Positions 1 through 7,667 of a stretch of 64,000 nt of DNA are shown here, piece after piece. Origin of the DNA: Candidatus Gastranaerophilales bacterium (GTDB taxonomy: Bacteria; Cyanobacteriota; Vampirovibrionia; Gastranaerophilales; Gastranaerophilaceae); NCBI GenBank assembly GCA_944326905.1, contig CALVFU010000003.1, positions 51,971 to 115,970 of the forward strand. Reading direction: 5' to 3'. The position numbers and the translations under genes were made by a program. The notes under the pieces are model-generated. The model did no database searches, was not told where the DNA came from, and saw nothing but the letters and a program-made list of their open reading frames with translations. Within the stretch, counting starts at the first letter, position 1. Each line of letters starts with the position of its first letter.

Positions 1-512
1 GAAGTGCTAAAAAGCTTATAGACAAAGGGGCAGAAGCTATTGCTGCTGTGTGCCGTTTTGAAGAAGACGCTTCAGATGATTATTCACATGGGGAAGGAGT
101 TGATCCAATTGGCGGTGTAGAAGCTATTATATCACATTACATTACAAGAGAACTCAAAATACCATGTGCACATTCTCCAGCTTTTGATAATATAAGTATT
201 TCAACTGATATTGTAGACGCAAGATGTTCCGCAGAATATATTACACCTACTTTTTTACCGTGTATACTTATTGGGCTCAATAATGCGCCGTTAATAAATT
301 CAACTGGCGGTATAACCATTGAGCAGCTGGATTTTTTACTCATGCCTTATAATGCTTTAGGTTCAATTCCTGTATTTGAGGCACAAAAAAGAAATATCCA
401 GGTTTATGCGGTCATGGAGAATAAAACCCTTTTAAATGTAACAAATGATAAAATTCATGGAAAATGTGGTATAGTATATACATACGAAGAATTTCTGGAG
501 GGCTTGGAATGA
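1..512 (+). CDS. DUF3326-type protein, C-terminal part
   Basis: The frame is open to the left edge, so only the C-terminal ~169 residues are present; the real start lies outside the window. The segment with DPIGGVEAIISHYI followed by IPCAHSPAF resembles the conserved part of DUF3326 proteins, which are common in Cyanobacteria and have no established reaction. No membrane segment or signal is visible in this part. The stop codon overlaps the start of the next gene as ATGA, so the two are probably translationally coupled. The family call is from memory of the motif and is moderate; the function is unknown. Confidence 0.6.
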   Translation, partial: SAKKLIDKGAEAIAAVCRFEEDASDDYSHGEGVDPIGGVEAIISHYITRELKIPCAHSPAFDNISISTDIVDARCSAEYITPTFLPCILIGLNNAPLINSTGGITIEQLDFLLMPYNALGSIPVFEAQKRNIQVYAVMENKTLLNVTNDKIHGKCGIVYTYEEFLEGLE

Positions 513-1327
513 AAAAAGCATTTACATTCGCTGAAATACTTATTGTCCTTATGATAATTGGTATATTGATAGCGCTCTGTATGACTGCAGCTACTGAAAG
601 CTTAAGAAATGCTTATAATTTATACTATTATAGAACATTTAACACCCTTATGATAACCTTTGAAGACTTTTTATACCGCCAAAAACACATTGAAAACTAC
701 AATCCAACAACTGGCGAGCCGAAATCCGTTTCAAACATTGCAAGTGCTTTCAAACAGCACTTAGATGATTTGGTAAATGACGACTTTAGAATAAATGAAG
801 ATGATATAACGAGTTTTAGTTGCGGCAGTATTAACGGAGATTTATACTATGATTACTGCGACGTTACCATTCCAACAATTAAAACAAAAGCAAATAATAA
901 TGAGTCCGTTACATATCGTGTTATTTTTCACACAGGTTTTTACAGATCCGGCTCGCAGGCGACAAAACCAACCCATTTTGAGCCTATGATGATTCTTATA
1001 GGAAATGTAAAGGATGGCGGTAATTATTCATTGCTGTATAATCCAACAAATGTAGTTGATAATGTCGGAATTTTACCGGCTTATATTGATAATGGAACAA
1101 TCGGTAGATATATCACGGGTCAGACCTACAAAGGAGTTTTTCCAAGAACCTACAGAGAAGCCTTCTGTTCAGCGTACAACCCTTACGACGCAAATTCCGT
1201 TCTTACACACGATGATGATACTTTTTTCAAAATAGGGCATTATTGCGGAGCTACAGGAATAGAAATAAATGATCCAGACTATGTAGGAGGAGTACTGAGA
1301 CTTATTCCACCTAAGGGGCTCAGATAA
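509..1327 (+). CDS. type IV pilin-like (minor pseudopilin) protein
   Basis: The N-terminus (MKKAFTFAEILIVLMIIGIL) is a classic class III prepilin signal: a short basic leader, cleavage before a Phe, Glu at mature position +5, then a hydrophobic helix to about residue 27. This implies PilD-type processing and a role in a type IV pilus or secretion pseudopilus. The rest (~245 residues) is a polar globular domain with several Cys, longer than a major pilin, so a minor pilin is more likely. Translation could open upstream at 464, but ATG 509 is preferred because it has a GGAGG-type ribosome site at about 497 and places the prepilin signal at the N-terminus. Confidence 0.8.
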   Translation: MKKAFTFAEILIVLMIIGILIALCMTAATESLRNAYNLYYYRTFNTLMITFEDFLYRQKHIENYNPTTGEPKSVSNIASAFKQHLDDLVNDDFRINEDDITSFSCGSINGDLYYDYCDVTIPTIKTKANNNESVTYRVIFHTGFYRSGSQATKPTHFEPMMILIGNVKDGGNYSLLYNPTNVVDNVGILPAYIDNGTIGRYITGQTYKGVFPRTYREAFCSAYNPYDANSVLTHDDDTFFKIGHYCGATGIEINDPDYVGGVLRLIPPKGLR

Positions 1328-1362
1328 TTTTTCTATTGTTTCTAAATGTTAATAATTTGTAT

Positions 1363-1375
1363 TATAATAACCCTA
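1363..1375 (+). promoter_or_regulatory. leaderless promoter of the MCE gene
   Basis: TATAAT at 1363-1368 is followed by 6 bases and then ATG at 1375, so predicted +1 is the A of the start codon. There is no Shine-Dalgarno sequence and no convincing -35. Confidence 0.55.
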
Positions 1376-1998
1376 TGAAGAATTTTAATAAGTATATACG
1401 TATAGAAATACTTGTGTGGATTATTCTTATTCTCGCATTCTTTCTTTCAATCTCTGTATTATACCGGCAGTCGCAAAAAGAATACGAAACTCATAAAATA
1501 TTTATGTCTGATATTGATGGTCTTATAGTCGGCTCGCCGGTCAAATTAATGGGAGTACAGGTAGGCTACGTAAGCGATATTAAAATCGTTGATGATAATG
1601 TATATATAAAATTTATAATAAGAGATAAAAATATTCATTTACCGTGGGGAACAACTGCGACTGTAGAATTTAGCGGAATGGCAGGTTCTCGATCTCTTGA
1701 ACTCTATCCTCCAACGGGAGCGGACGACGGCGAAAATGTTGACTATATAAAAGTGGTTAATCCTACGCGTTTAAGCAAATCTTTAAGTCTGTTATACGAA
1801 ATGTATAATAAATTTATGGATATATGCTTTGGGATTTCTGCTTTTAATGCAAGCATAAATGCTGCAAACTTTGATCTTGAAATACCTCAAAATAATGATA
1901 ATTTACAATTCGTAAAGTTTCTTGAATTTACAAATCGTTGGTTAGATAATTCAAATAATAGGGTTTCTGAATTTGGAAAAAAATTGCGGAAGGATTAA
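1375..1998 (+). CDS. MCE/MlaD-domain envelope lipid-transport protein
   Basis: A 207-residue protein with one N-terminal membrane helix (about residues 11-29) and a single MCE domain (about 37-115), recognisable from GLIVGSPVKLMGVQVGYVSDI and SGMAGSRSLELYPP. MCE proteins form periplasmic hexamers that shuttle lipids between the membranes of diderm bacteria. The remainder is polar and helical. ATG 1375 was chosen over an in-frame ATG 39 bases upstream because a -10 box lies at 1363-1368. upp starts 3 bases after the stop and is probably co-transcribed. No Mla ATPase or permease lies nearby; the AsmA-like protein at 56.8-61.2 kb is another candidate for lipid transport. Confidence 0.8.
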   Translation: MKNFNKYIRIEILVWIILILAFFLSISVLYRQSQKEYETHKIFMSDIDGLIVGSPVKLMGVQVGYVSDIKIVDDNVYIKFIIRDKNIHLPWGTTATVEFSGMAGSRSLELYPPTGADDGENVDYIKVVNPTRLSKSLSLLYEMYNKFMDICFGISAFNASINAANFDLEIPQNNDNLQFVKFLEFTNRWLDNSNNRVSEFGKKLRKD

Positions 1999-2001
1999 TA
2001 A

Positions 2002-2658
2002 ATGGAATTTAAAAACGTATTTGTAATATCAACACCTGTGGTTAATGAAAACCTGTGCATACTAAGAAGTAAATATACTGATACTATGGGTGTCAAATGT
2101 GCAACAAGACAGATAACAAATGTACTGCTCTATGAAGCATCAAAAAACCTGCCTCAAGTTGATACAGAAGTTGAAACACCATTAATGAAATTTACTACAA
2201 AATCAATAGACAGGAATTTAAGGATTATAATTTCACCAATACTTAGAGCAGGGCTTGTTTTTACAGACTCAGCCTCTGATATGCTGCCAAGAGCAGAAAT
2301 CCGCCATATCGGAATGTACAGAGATGAAAAAACTCTTAAACCTATATGGTATTATAATAAACTGCCCGAAAAATTTGAAAATCCTGAAAAAACATATGTT
2401 TATTTAACAGACCCAATGCTTGCAACCGGCAACTCATTATTGGAAACGATTAAAATGTATGAGGGCAAAGGTCTGGACGTATCTCATATAAGATGTGTAT
2501 GTTTAATTGCAGCACCAGAAGGAATAAAAAATATAAAAAATTCCTACCCGGATATTGAAATATTCACCGCTGCTATAGATCAATCGCTTAATGCCAACGG
2601 ATATATACTACCAGGACTAGGTGATGCAGGGGATAGAATTTTCAATACTGTAAAATAG
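2002..2658 (+). CDS. upp: uracil phosphoribosyltransferase
   Basis: Makes UMP from uracil and PRPP (pyrimidine salvage, cytoplasm). The PRPP-binding loop DPMLATGNSL is at about residues 137-146, and the uracil-binding C-terminal motif with ILPGLGDAGDR is near 203-213. The length of 218 is slightly longer than the usual ~208. A strong GGAAGGA ribosome site overlaps the end of the MCE gene, 3 bases upstream. A hairpin terminator follows about 90 bases after the stop. Confidence 0.93.
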   Translation: MEFKNVFVISTPVVNENLCILRSKYTDTMGVKCATRQITNVLLYEASKNLPQVDTEVETPLMKFTTKSIDRNLRIIISPILRAGLVFTDSASDMLPRAEIRHIGMYRDEKTLKPIWYYNKLPEKFENPEKTYVYLTDPMLATGNSLLETIKMYEGKGLDVSHIRCVCLIAAPEGIKNIKNSYPDIEIFTAAIDQSLNANGYILPGLGDAGDRIFNTVK

Positions 2659-2748
2659 CTTTTTATTAAAATAAGATACTTAAAGTATTTACATAATATA
2701 TTTATACTAATAAAATATAGTAAGTCTAAAAATAATACACTTAATGTA

Positions 2749-2779
2749 AAGTTCTGAATTCTGTTCAGGACTTTTTTTT
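2749..2779 (+). terminator. Rho-independent terminator after upp
   Basis: AAGTTCTGAA pairs with TTCAGGACTT (one G-U), with a 5-base loop and 8 T. Confidence 0.8.
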
Positions 2780-2861
2780 AATCACTTTGCATAATGCGCG
2801 GTAAATTATGTCTTAAGATTTTTCAACACTTTGATTAACATCTTGAAACACCCAAAAAACA

Positions 2862-2877
2862 TGTAAAGTTTTGTAAC
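2862..2877 (+). promoter_or_regulatory. tandem TGTAAA box (10-bp period)
   Basis: TGTAAAGTTT is followed immediately by TGTAAC, ending 17 bases before the GCAATT element. The same arrangement recurs near other regulon genes; it may be an activator site. Confidence 0.4.
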
Positions 2878-2894
2878 AAAATTATATACTTTTG

Positions 2895-2930
2895 GCAATT
2901 AATGTATATAAGAAATACTTTATATATATG
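2895..2930 (+). promoter_or_regulatory. class-3 promoter GCAATT-N18-TTTATATATATG
   Basis: GCAATT at 2895-2900, 18-base spacer, TTTATATATATG at 2919-2930; AATAC directly precedes the -10-like block as at 15051 and on the minus strand at 47692. The distance from AATAC to ATG (49 bases) is identical to that upstream of the 15100 gene. Confidence 0.6.
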
Positions 2931-2962
2931 AGGATACAAAACACACGGAGCTATAGAAGCAA

Positions 2963-3700
2963 ATGGCATATTTGTTATTATTACATCAAAAAATGAGCCT
3001 GAAGCGCAAAGTCAATAAATTGACTTTAGCTCAAACTTCTATTGGCACGCGTAAGGACAGAATCACTAAACGGATTGAAGCTGTCCAAAAATCTTTTGCA
3101 AAGAAGCAATCAAGACTTGAAGCCCAAGCTAAACAAATGACTTCAATGACTAACAGTATTATGAATAATAATATGCTAGCTATGTCCAGTCAATTCCAAA
3201 TGGTTGATGCACAATCGCTGCTCTTAACGAATGATAGCAATAATATGTATTATCAAAAAGAATATGCAGAGAGCTACAAAAAGTTACAAACTGCGATTCA
3301 AGAAAAAGGATATGATGATCCTACGGTAAAAGATTTGCAAAAACAATTTGAAGCGAATTTTACTAATAATAAAGAGTTCCAAGAAAAAATGCAGCAAGCA
3401 CAACAAGCTGCAATGCAAATTAATAACCAAAAAGCAATACAAAAGCAAATGATGCAGCAGTATTGCAGTACATTCACTACTAATGTTAATGATCAAGTAT
3501 CAATTTGGTTAGAGGCTAAAACGCAAGAACTGGAAGACGAAGAGCAAATGGCACTTGCCCCGTTAAACGAAGAAGATACATTAATTGATATAGAACAAGC
3601 ATCAAACGAAGCTCAATTAACCTATGCACAATCTCGATTAGAAAGTATAGAATCGGCACTCTCTAATGCAACACAGGATGTTCCTAAATTCGGTGCATAA
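2963..3700 (+). CDS. Gln-rich coiled-coil protein, unknown
   Basis: I do not recognise a family. The 245 residues are highly charged and Gln/Met-rich, with predicted coiled-coil stretches at about 10-60, 95-165 and 185-235, and no signal peptide or membrane helix. The N-terminus (MAYLLLLHQKMSLKRKV) is short, hydrophobic then basic, but lacks an export cleavage region. Its promoter belongs to the GCAATT/TTTATATATAT class. A GGAG ribosome site lies 12 bases before ATG 2963. It is monocistronic, with a terminator at 3752-3785. Size and composition would fit a secreted or structural helical protein, but that is speculation. Confidence 0.75.
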   Translation: MAYLLLLHQKMSLKRKVNKLTLAQTSIGTRKDRITKRIEAVQKSFAKKQSRLEAQAKQMTSMTNSIMNNNMLAMSSQFQMVDAQSLLLTNDSNNMYYQKEYAESYKKLQTAIQEKGYDDPTVKDLQKQFEANFTNNKEFQEKMQQAQQAAMQINNQKAIQKQMMQQYCSTFTTNVNDQVSIWLEAKTQELEDEEQMALAPLNEEDTLIDIEQASNEAQLTYAQSRLESIESALSNATQDVPKFGA

Positions 3701-3751
3701 TTAAAAAGTTTATCTTACTAAAAATATTATTTATCCTCACAATTACGAAGT

Positions 3752-3785
3752 CGTACTTGGATTTATTCAGGTACGCTTTTTTTTT
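3752..3785 (+). terminator. Rho-independent terminator
   Basis: CGTACTTGG pairs with TCAGGTACG (with G-U pairs), followed by 9 T. Confidence 0.8.
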
Positions 3786-3817
3786 GTATTTTTGATATGA
3801 TTTTATTGTGGAGGATA

Positions 3818-5044
3818 ATGTACAAGGATATGAAGTACAATTTAAAACAAGCCGAAAAAGCATTAGTAAAAGAATTTGAATTAATTGATGATATAAGAGA
3901 TTACAATCAAAAGAAAGTACTCAAAGCATTTATTGATAATAAAGTTGCGCCGGAGCATTTTTACACTGTTTCAGGCTACGGACATGACGATGTTGGAAAA
4001 GAGATACTAGACAAGGTTTTTGCCCAGGTTTTTTGTGCTGAATCGGCGATTGCAAGAAACCACTTTGTATCTGGTACTCACGCTCTTTCTTGTGTCCTAT
4101 TCGGTAATTTAAGGTACGGTGATAAATTAATTTCTGCGGCGGGTGCTCCTTATGACACTATGCAGGAGGTTATTGGCATAACCGGCGGAAAACGAGAATC
4201 ATTAATTGGTCATGGAGTTTTGTATGATGAAATTCCTCTTACACAATCTGAAGATATTGATTTTGAGCGTCTTGCATCCGCTATTGATAGAAGTGTTACA
4301 ATGGTTGAAATTCAACGTTCAAGAGGATATTCAACTAGAAAGTCACTTAATATAGATACCATTCGTAAAATAGTAAATATTGTAAAAAGTAAAAATCCTG
4401 ATTGTATTTGTTTTGTTGATAACTGTTACGGTGAATTTGTAGAAAAAGAAGAGCCGCTTGAAGCAGGCGCAGACATAATTGCAGGCTCGCTTATCAAGAA
4501 TCCGGGAGGAGGGATTGTTGAAACCGGCGGCTACGTAGCAGGGAAAAAAGAATATGTAGAGCAAGCCGCAATGGCACTTACAGCTCCCGGCATCGGCGCC
4601 GAAGGCGGAGCTATGCTTAACCAGCACAGACTTATATTCCAAGGACTCTTTATGGCGCCTTCTATTGTATCTGAGGCTGTTAAAGGAGCTGTTCTGGCAA
4701 GCAAAGTATTTGAAGATATTGGTTACAAGTCAACACCGCGCCATGACGAACCGCGTACAGATATTATTCAAACTATAATATTTGACAAACAAGAGCCGCT
4801 TGAGCACTTCTGTAAAACAGTACAAGCTCTTTCGCCTGTAAACTCGTATGTAACGCCTATTCCTGATGATGTTCCGGGTTATGAGGACAAAGTAATTATG
4901 GCTGGAGGTACTTTTATAGAAGGCTCTACAATAGAGCTTTCAGCAGATGGTCCCTTAAGACCTCCTTATGCGGCTTATATGCAGGGCGGGCTTAATTATG
5001 CTCATATTAAACTCGTTTTAGAAGGTATATTACAAGGGGTCTAA
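3818..5044 (+). CDS. methionine gamma-lyase-family PLP enzyme
   Basis: About 408 residues, similar to the family once called aluminium resistance protein (Met_gamma_lyase, PF06838), fold-type I PLP enzymes common in Cyanobacteria and Firmicutes. The PLP-binding Lys is expected in GSLIKNPGGGI; the preceding Asp is in CFVDNCYGEF. The substrate is not established for most members; cysteine, cystathionine or methionine cleavage is possible. The start is uncertain: ATG 3797 opens the frame, but GGAGG at 3811-3815 favours ATG 3818 or 3830. rsmH follows after 32 bases. Confidence 0.82.
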   Translation: MYKDMKYNLKQAEKALVKEFELIDDIRDYNQKKVLKAFIDNKVAPEHFYTVSGYGHDDVGKEILDKVFAQVFCAESAIARNHFVSGTHALSCVLFGNLRYGDKLISAAGAPYDTMQEVIGITGGKRESLIGHGVLYDEIPLTQSEDIDFERLASAIDRSVTMVEIQRSRGYSTRKSLNIDTIRKIVNIVKSKNPDCICFVDNCYGEFVEKEEPLEAGADIIAGSLIKNPGGGIVETGGYVAGKKEYVEQAAMALTAPGIGAEGGAMLNQHRLIFQGLFMAPSIVSEAVKGAVLASKVFEDIGYKSTPRHDEPRTDIIQTIIFDKQEPLEHFCKTVQALSPVNSYVTPIPDDVPGYEDKVIMAGGTFIEGSTIELSADGPLRPPYAAYMQGGLNYAHIKLVLEGILQGV

Positions 5045-5076
5045 ATTTCTATTAATAATGAAGAGAGAAAGTAAAG

Positions 5077-6012
5077 ATGACAGAATTTATTCATTATACA
5101 GTAATGAAAAAAGAAACAGTTGATATAATGAATCCCATGCCTGGAAAGTTATACATTGACTGCACACTCGGCGGCGGCGGACACAGTGAATACTTACTGC
5201 AAAAAATTGCTCCATCAGGAAAATTAATTGCTTTTGATATTGATGATGAGGCTATTTCGGCAGCAAAAGAGCGGTTAAAAAATTATAACAACTTAACAAT
5301 AGTAAAATCATCGTACACAAAGATTAAATCCGTTCTTCAAGATTTAGGAATTAACAAAGTAAACGGCGGTATACTGCTTGACTTAGGGGCTTCTTATCAC
5401 CAGCTCACAACCGCTAAACGAGGGTTTTCATTTTCAAAAGATGCCCCTCTAGATATGCGATTCGATACAACCACTGAATTTTCTGCTTATGATGTTGTAA
5501 ACCGATACAAAGAAGATGAACTTGTAAAGATATTCTCAGAGTATGGTGAAGAACACTTTTCAAAAAGAATTGCTAAAAAAATTGTTGAGGAAAGAAAAAA
5601 AACTCCGATTAAAACAACTTTAGAATTATCAAACATTATCTTAAGCGCCGTGCCTAAAGTAAAATCAAATCTGCACCCGGCAACACGAGTATTCCAGGCA
5701 ATAAGAATAGAAGTGAACCACGAGTTAAAAAATATAGATACAATTCTTAACGAAGCCTTGGATTTGCTCGATGAAAATGCTATAATTTCTGTAATAAGTT
5801 TCCATTCATTAGAGGATAGGCTGGTTAAAACAAAACTAAAAAAAGAGGCGCAAAATTGCAGATGTAATAATCTTATATGCACTTGCAAGCCGCCAAGAAT
5901 AGAATTAATAACAAAAAAACCAATCGTTCCGTCAGATGAAGAGATAAAAATCAATCCGCCGTCGCGCAGTGCAAAGCTAAGGGCGGCAAAATGTATCAGA
6001 GTATGGGGGTAG
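5077..6012 (+). CDS. rsmH: 16S rRNA C1402 N4-methyltransferase
   Basis: 311 residues, full length for RsmH/MraW. The SAM-binding motif is DCTLGGGGHSEYL (about 28-40), and the family segments LLDLGASYHQL, DAPLDMRFD, HPATRVFQAIRIEVN and SFHSLEDR are all present. It methylates N4 of C1402 in the ribosomal P site. The gene sits at the start of a truncated division cluster: an FtsL-like gene follows after 4 bases, as in dcw operons, but murein genes do not. Confidence 0.95.
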   Translation: MTEFIHYTVMKKETVDIMNPMPGKLYIDCTLGGGGHSEYLLQKIAPSGKLIAFDIDDEAISAAKERLKNYNNLTIVKSSYTKIKSVLQDLGINKVNGGILLDLGASYHQLTTAKRGFSFSKDAPLDMRFDTTTEFSAYDVVNRYKEDELVKIFSEYGEEHFSKRIAKKIVEERKKTPIKTTLELSNIILSAVPKVKSNLHPATRVFQAIRIEVNHELKNIDTILNEALDLLDENAIISVISFHSLEDRLVKTKLKKEAQNCRCNNLICTCKPPRIELITKKPIVPSDEEIKINPPSRSAKLRAAKCIRVWG

Positions 6013-6016
6013 TTAA

Positions 6017-6508
6017 TTGGCTCAATCAATTGCTAATAACAGTTATTACAAAGTACAACACGCCGGCAGAGCTGATATTTTAAAATCTAAACAAAATTAT
6101 ACAAATAATCCGTTAGTTGAACCAGATTTCAACCGTGTTATTGAAGGCTATTTTCCAAAGGAGAATTTCGTTAGAGATATGGCAATAAAAAAAATTAACA
6201 CCACTTTGTGTATACTATTAGGACTTATTGTTCTTGTATCATTTGCCAGTTATTATTTTGTTCTCTCAACTGAGCTAAAGCTGAATGAACTAAGCAGGCA
6301 GACTATTATGCTTAATGAGGAAAATACAGAGCTGCAAAACAGTCTTGATGAGCTTAAATCTTTTAAAAACGTTGATGCCACTATGCAAAAAAATAATTTC
6401 CTCCAAAAAGCAGATAAGGTAATTGAAACCCCCGAAGTCTCGGTAGATATAACCCCGGAACAAAAGAGAAAATCACAGCGTACATTTAAGTGGTCTGTAG
6501 GATACTAA
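6017..6508 (+). CDS. FtsL/DivIC-like bitopic protein
   Basis: 163 residues: a ~58-residue cytoplasmic segment, one membrane helix (about 62-83, TLCILLGLIVLVSFASYYFV), then a coiled coil (about 84-115) and a polar tail. This topology and its position right after rsmH match FtsL, the divisome subunit bridging FtsB and FtsQ. Sequence similarity cannot be judged because the family is very divergent. The start is a TTG at 6017 with GGGG 8-11 bases upstream, at the end of rsmH. Confidence 0.65.
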   Translation: MAQSIANNSYYKVQHAGRADILKSKQNYTNNPLVEPDFNRVIEGYFPKENFVRDMAIKKINTTLCILLGLIVLVSFASYYFVLSTELKLNELSRQTIMLNEENTELQNSLDELKSFKNVDATMQKNNFLQKADKVIETPEVSVDITPEQKRKSQRTFKWSVGY

Positions 6509-6520
6509 AAACAGACATTA

Positions 6521-6578
6521 TGAACTGAACCTTAAAAACTAGACAAAGTAAAAAAGTCAGTTTTAGGATTACAGTTCA
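6521..6578. other. nested inverted repeat between convergent genes
   Basis: TGAACTG (6521-6527) pairs with CAGTTCA (6572-6578); inside, CCTTAAAAACT (6530-6540) largely pairs with AGTTTTAGG (6559-6567). It probably forms a terminator-like structure for either or both convergent genes, but there is no clean T-tract. Confidence 0.4.
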
Positions 6579-6601
6579 TTAACATCCGTTTTTCTTAACC
6601 A

Positions 6602-7540
6602 TTATTCCTCTCTTATATAGTCCTTGAAGTGCTGCAACTCAGCTTTGCTCCTTAGTTTAGCAAGTGCCGCACTTTCCAACTGTCTTATTCTTTCTTTTGA
6701 AAAACCAAGATTTTGACCAATCTGCTCCAACGTCTTATAATCCTCATTATTTATTCCAAACCTGCAGCTCAGAATTTCTTTTTCTCTCACGTCCAAATAA
6801 CTCATCAACTCATCCATGCTTTCTGTAAGGATTTTATCTGATGTAATACTTTCAGGAGATTTGTATGAAGTATCGACTATATAATCTTCAACAGACAAGT
6901 CTTCCGTTATAGGTGCATCGAGGCTGATTGGATCTTTTGAAATTGCAGAAGTAATAAGTTTAAGCTTTTTCTTATCAAACCCTGTCAACTCAACCATTTC
7001 ATCTACACTTGGCTCTCGTCCATGCAAAAATGTAAACTTCGAATAAGCTTTTTTGTATTTACGCATCTTATCCTGCATGTGAACAGGAATTCTAATTAAC
7101 TTTGCAGTGTTTGATATAGCTCGTATCATTGTCTGCTTTATCCACCACGTAGCATAAGTTGAAAACTTATATCCTTTACGGTAATCATACTTCTCAGCTG
7201 CTCTTATCAATCCTAAACTGCCTTCCTGAACCAAATCCATAAACAAAACACCATGTCCTGTGTATTTTTTAGCTATACTCACAACAAGTCGCAGATTTGC
7301 ATTGACTATCTTCTTTTTTGCTATTTCTTTCTCCTGTTTTTTACCTTCTCGTATAATTTTCCCTAATTTTAATTCCTCTTCTGAGGTAAGCATTTTTGTT
7401 CTTCCAACATCCTTGAGGTACATTTGCAGCAAATCATCTGCATCCATTATTGAACTGAATGTTTTTACTTCTTCACTTTCTGTATTAAAATCGCTATCAA
7501 AAATATATTCGTCACGTTCTTTTTTTATTGGAAATCCCAT
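6602..7540 (-). CDS. group-2 sigma-70-family factor
   Basis: 312 residues. Regions 1.2 (about 34-50), 2 (about 82-150, with core-binding and -10 recognition segment [20 protein letters not shown]), 3 (with [13 protein letters not shown]) and 4 (helix-turn-helix [20 protein letters not shown] near the C-terminus) are complete. It lacks region 1.1, like the non-essential group-2 sigma factors of Cyanobacteria (SigB-SigE type). Differences from RpoD of this window (62557-63642) include KQTMIRAI versus RQAITRAI and a different N-terminus. It has a strong AAGGAGG ribosome site. It is a candidate, not a demonstrated, reader of the non-standard promoters described here. Confidence 0.9.
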   Translation of the reverse strand: MGFPIKKERDEYIFDSDFNTESEEVKTFSSIMDADDLLQMYLKDVGRTKMLTSEEELKLGKIIREGKKQEKEIAKKKIVNANLRLVVSIAKKYTGHGVLFMDLVQEGSLGLIRAAEKYDYRKGYKFSTYATWWIKQTMIRAISNTAKLIRIPVHMQDKMRKYKKAYSKFTFLHGREPSVDEMVELTGFDKKKLKLITSAISKDPISLDAPITEDLSVEDYIVDTSYKSPESITSDKILTESMDELMSYLDVREKEILSCRFGINNEDYKTLEQIGQNLGFSKERIRQLESAALAKLRSKAELQHFKDYIREE

Positions 7541-7667
7541 ATACTATCCTCCTTAATCCCTATATTTAACATGACGCATTAAACTTAAAAATGTTTCAAA
7601 ATGTTACAATAATATTTCTAAATAGCAAAATCTTTTATTTTGGTATATTAATTAAACAGGAGTTTTT

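Larger units (their letters stand above)
2659..2962 (+). other. 304-bp intergenic region: terminator plus class-3 promoter
   Basis: Holds the upp terminator (2749-2779), a tandem TGTAAAGTTT/TGTAAC repeat (2862-2877) and the GCAATT/TTTATATATAT promoter of the next gene. I see no credible ORF. Confidence 0.7.

Noticed and set aside
1336..1374. N-terminal extension of the MCE protein from ATG 1336
   Set aside because: The -10 box at 1363-1368 lies inside it, so it would not be transcribed from that promoter.
5487..6029. 180-codon minus-strand ORF over rsmH
   Set aside because: Antisense shadow of a highly conserved gene; no ribosome site.
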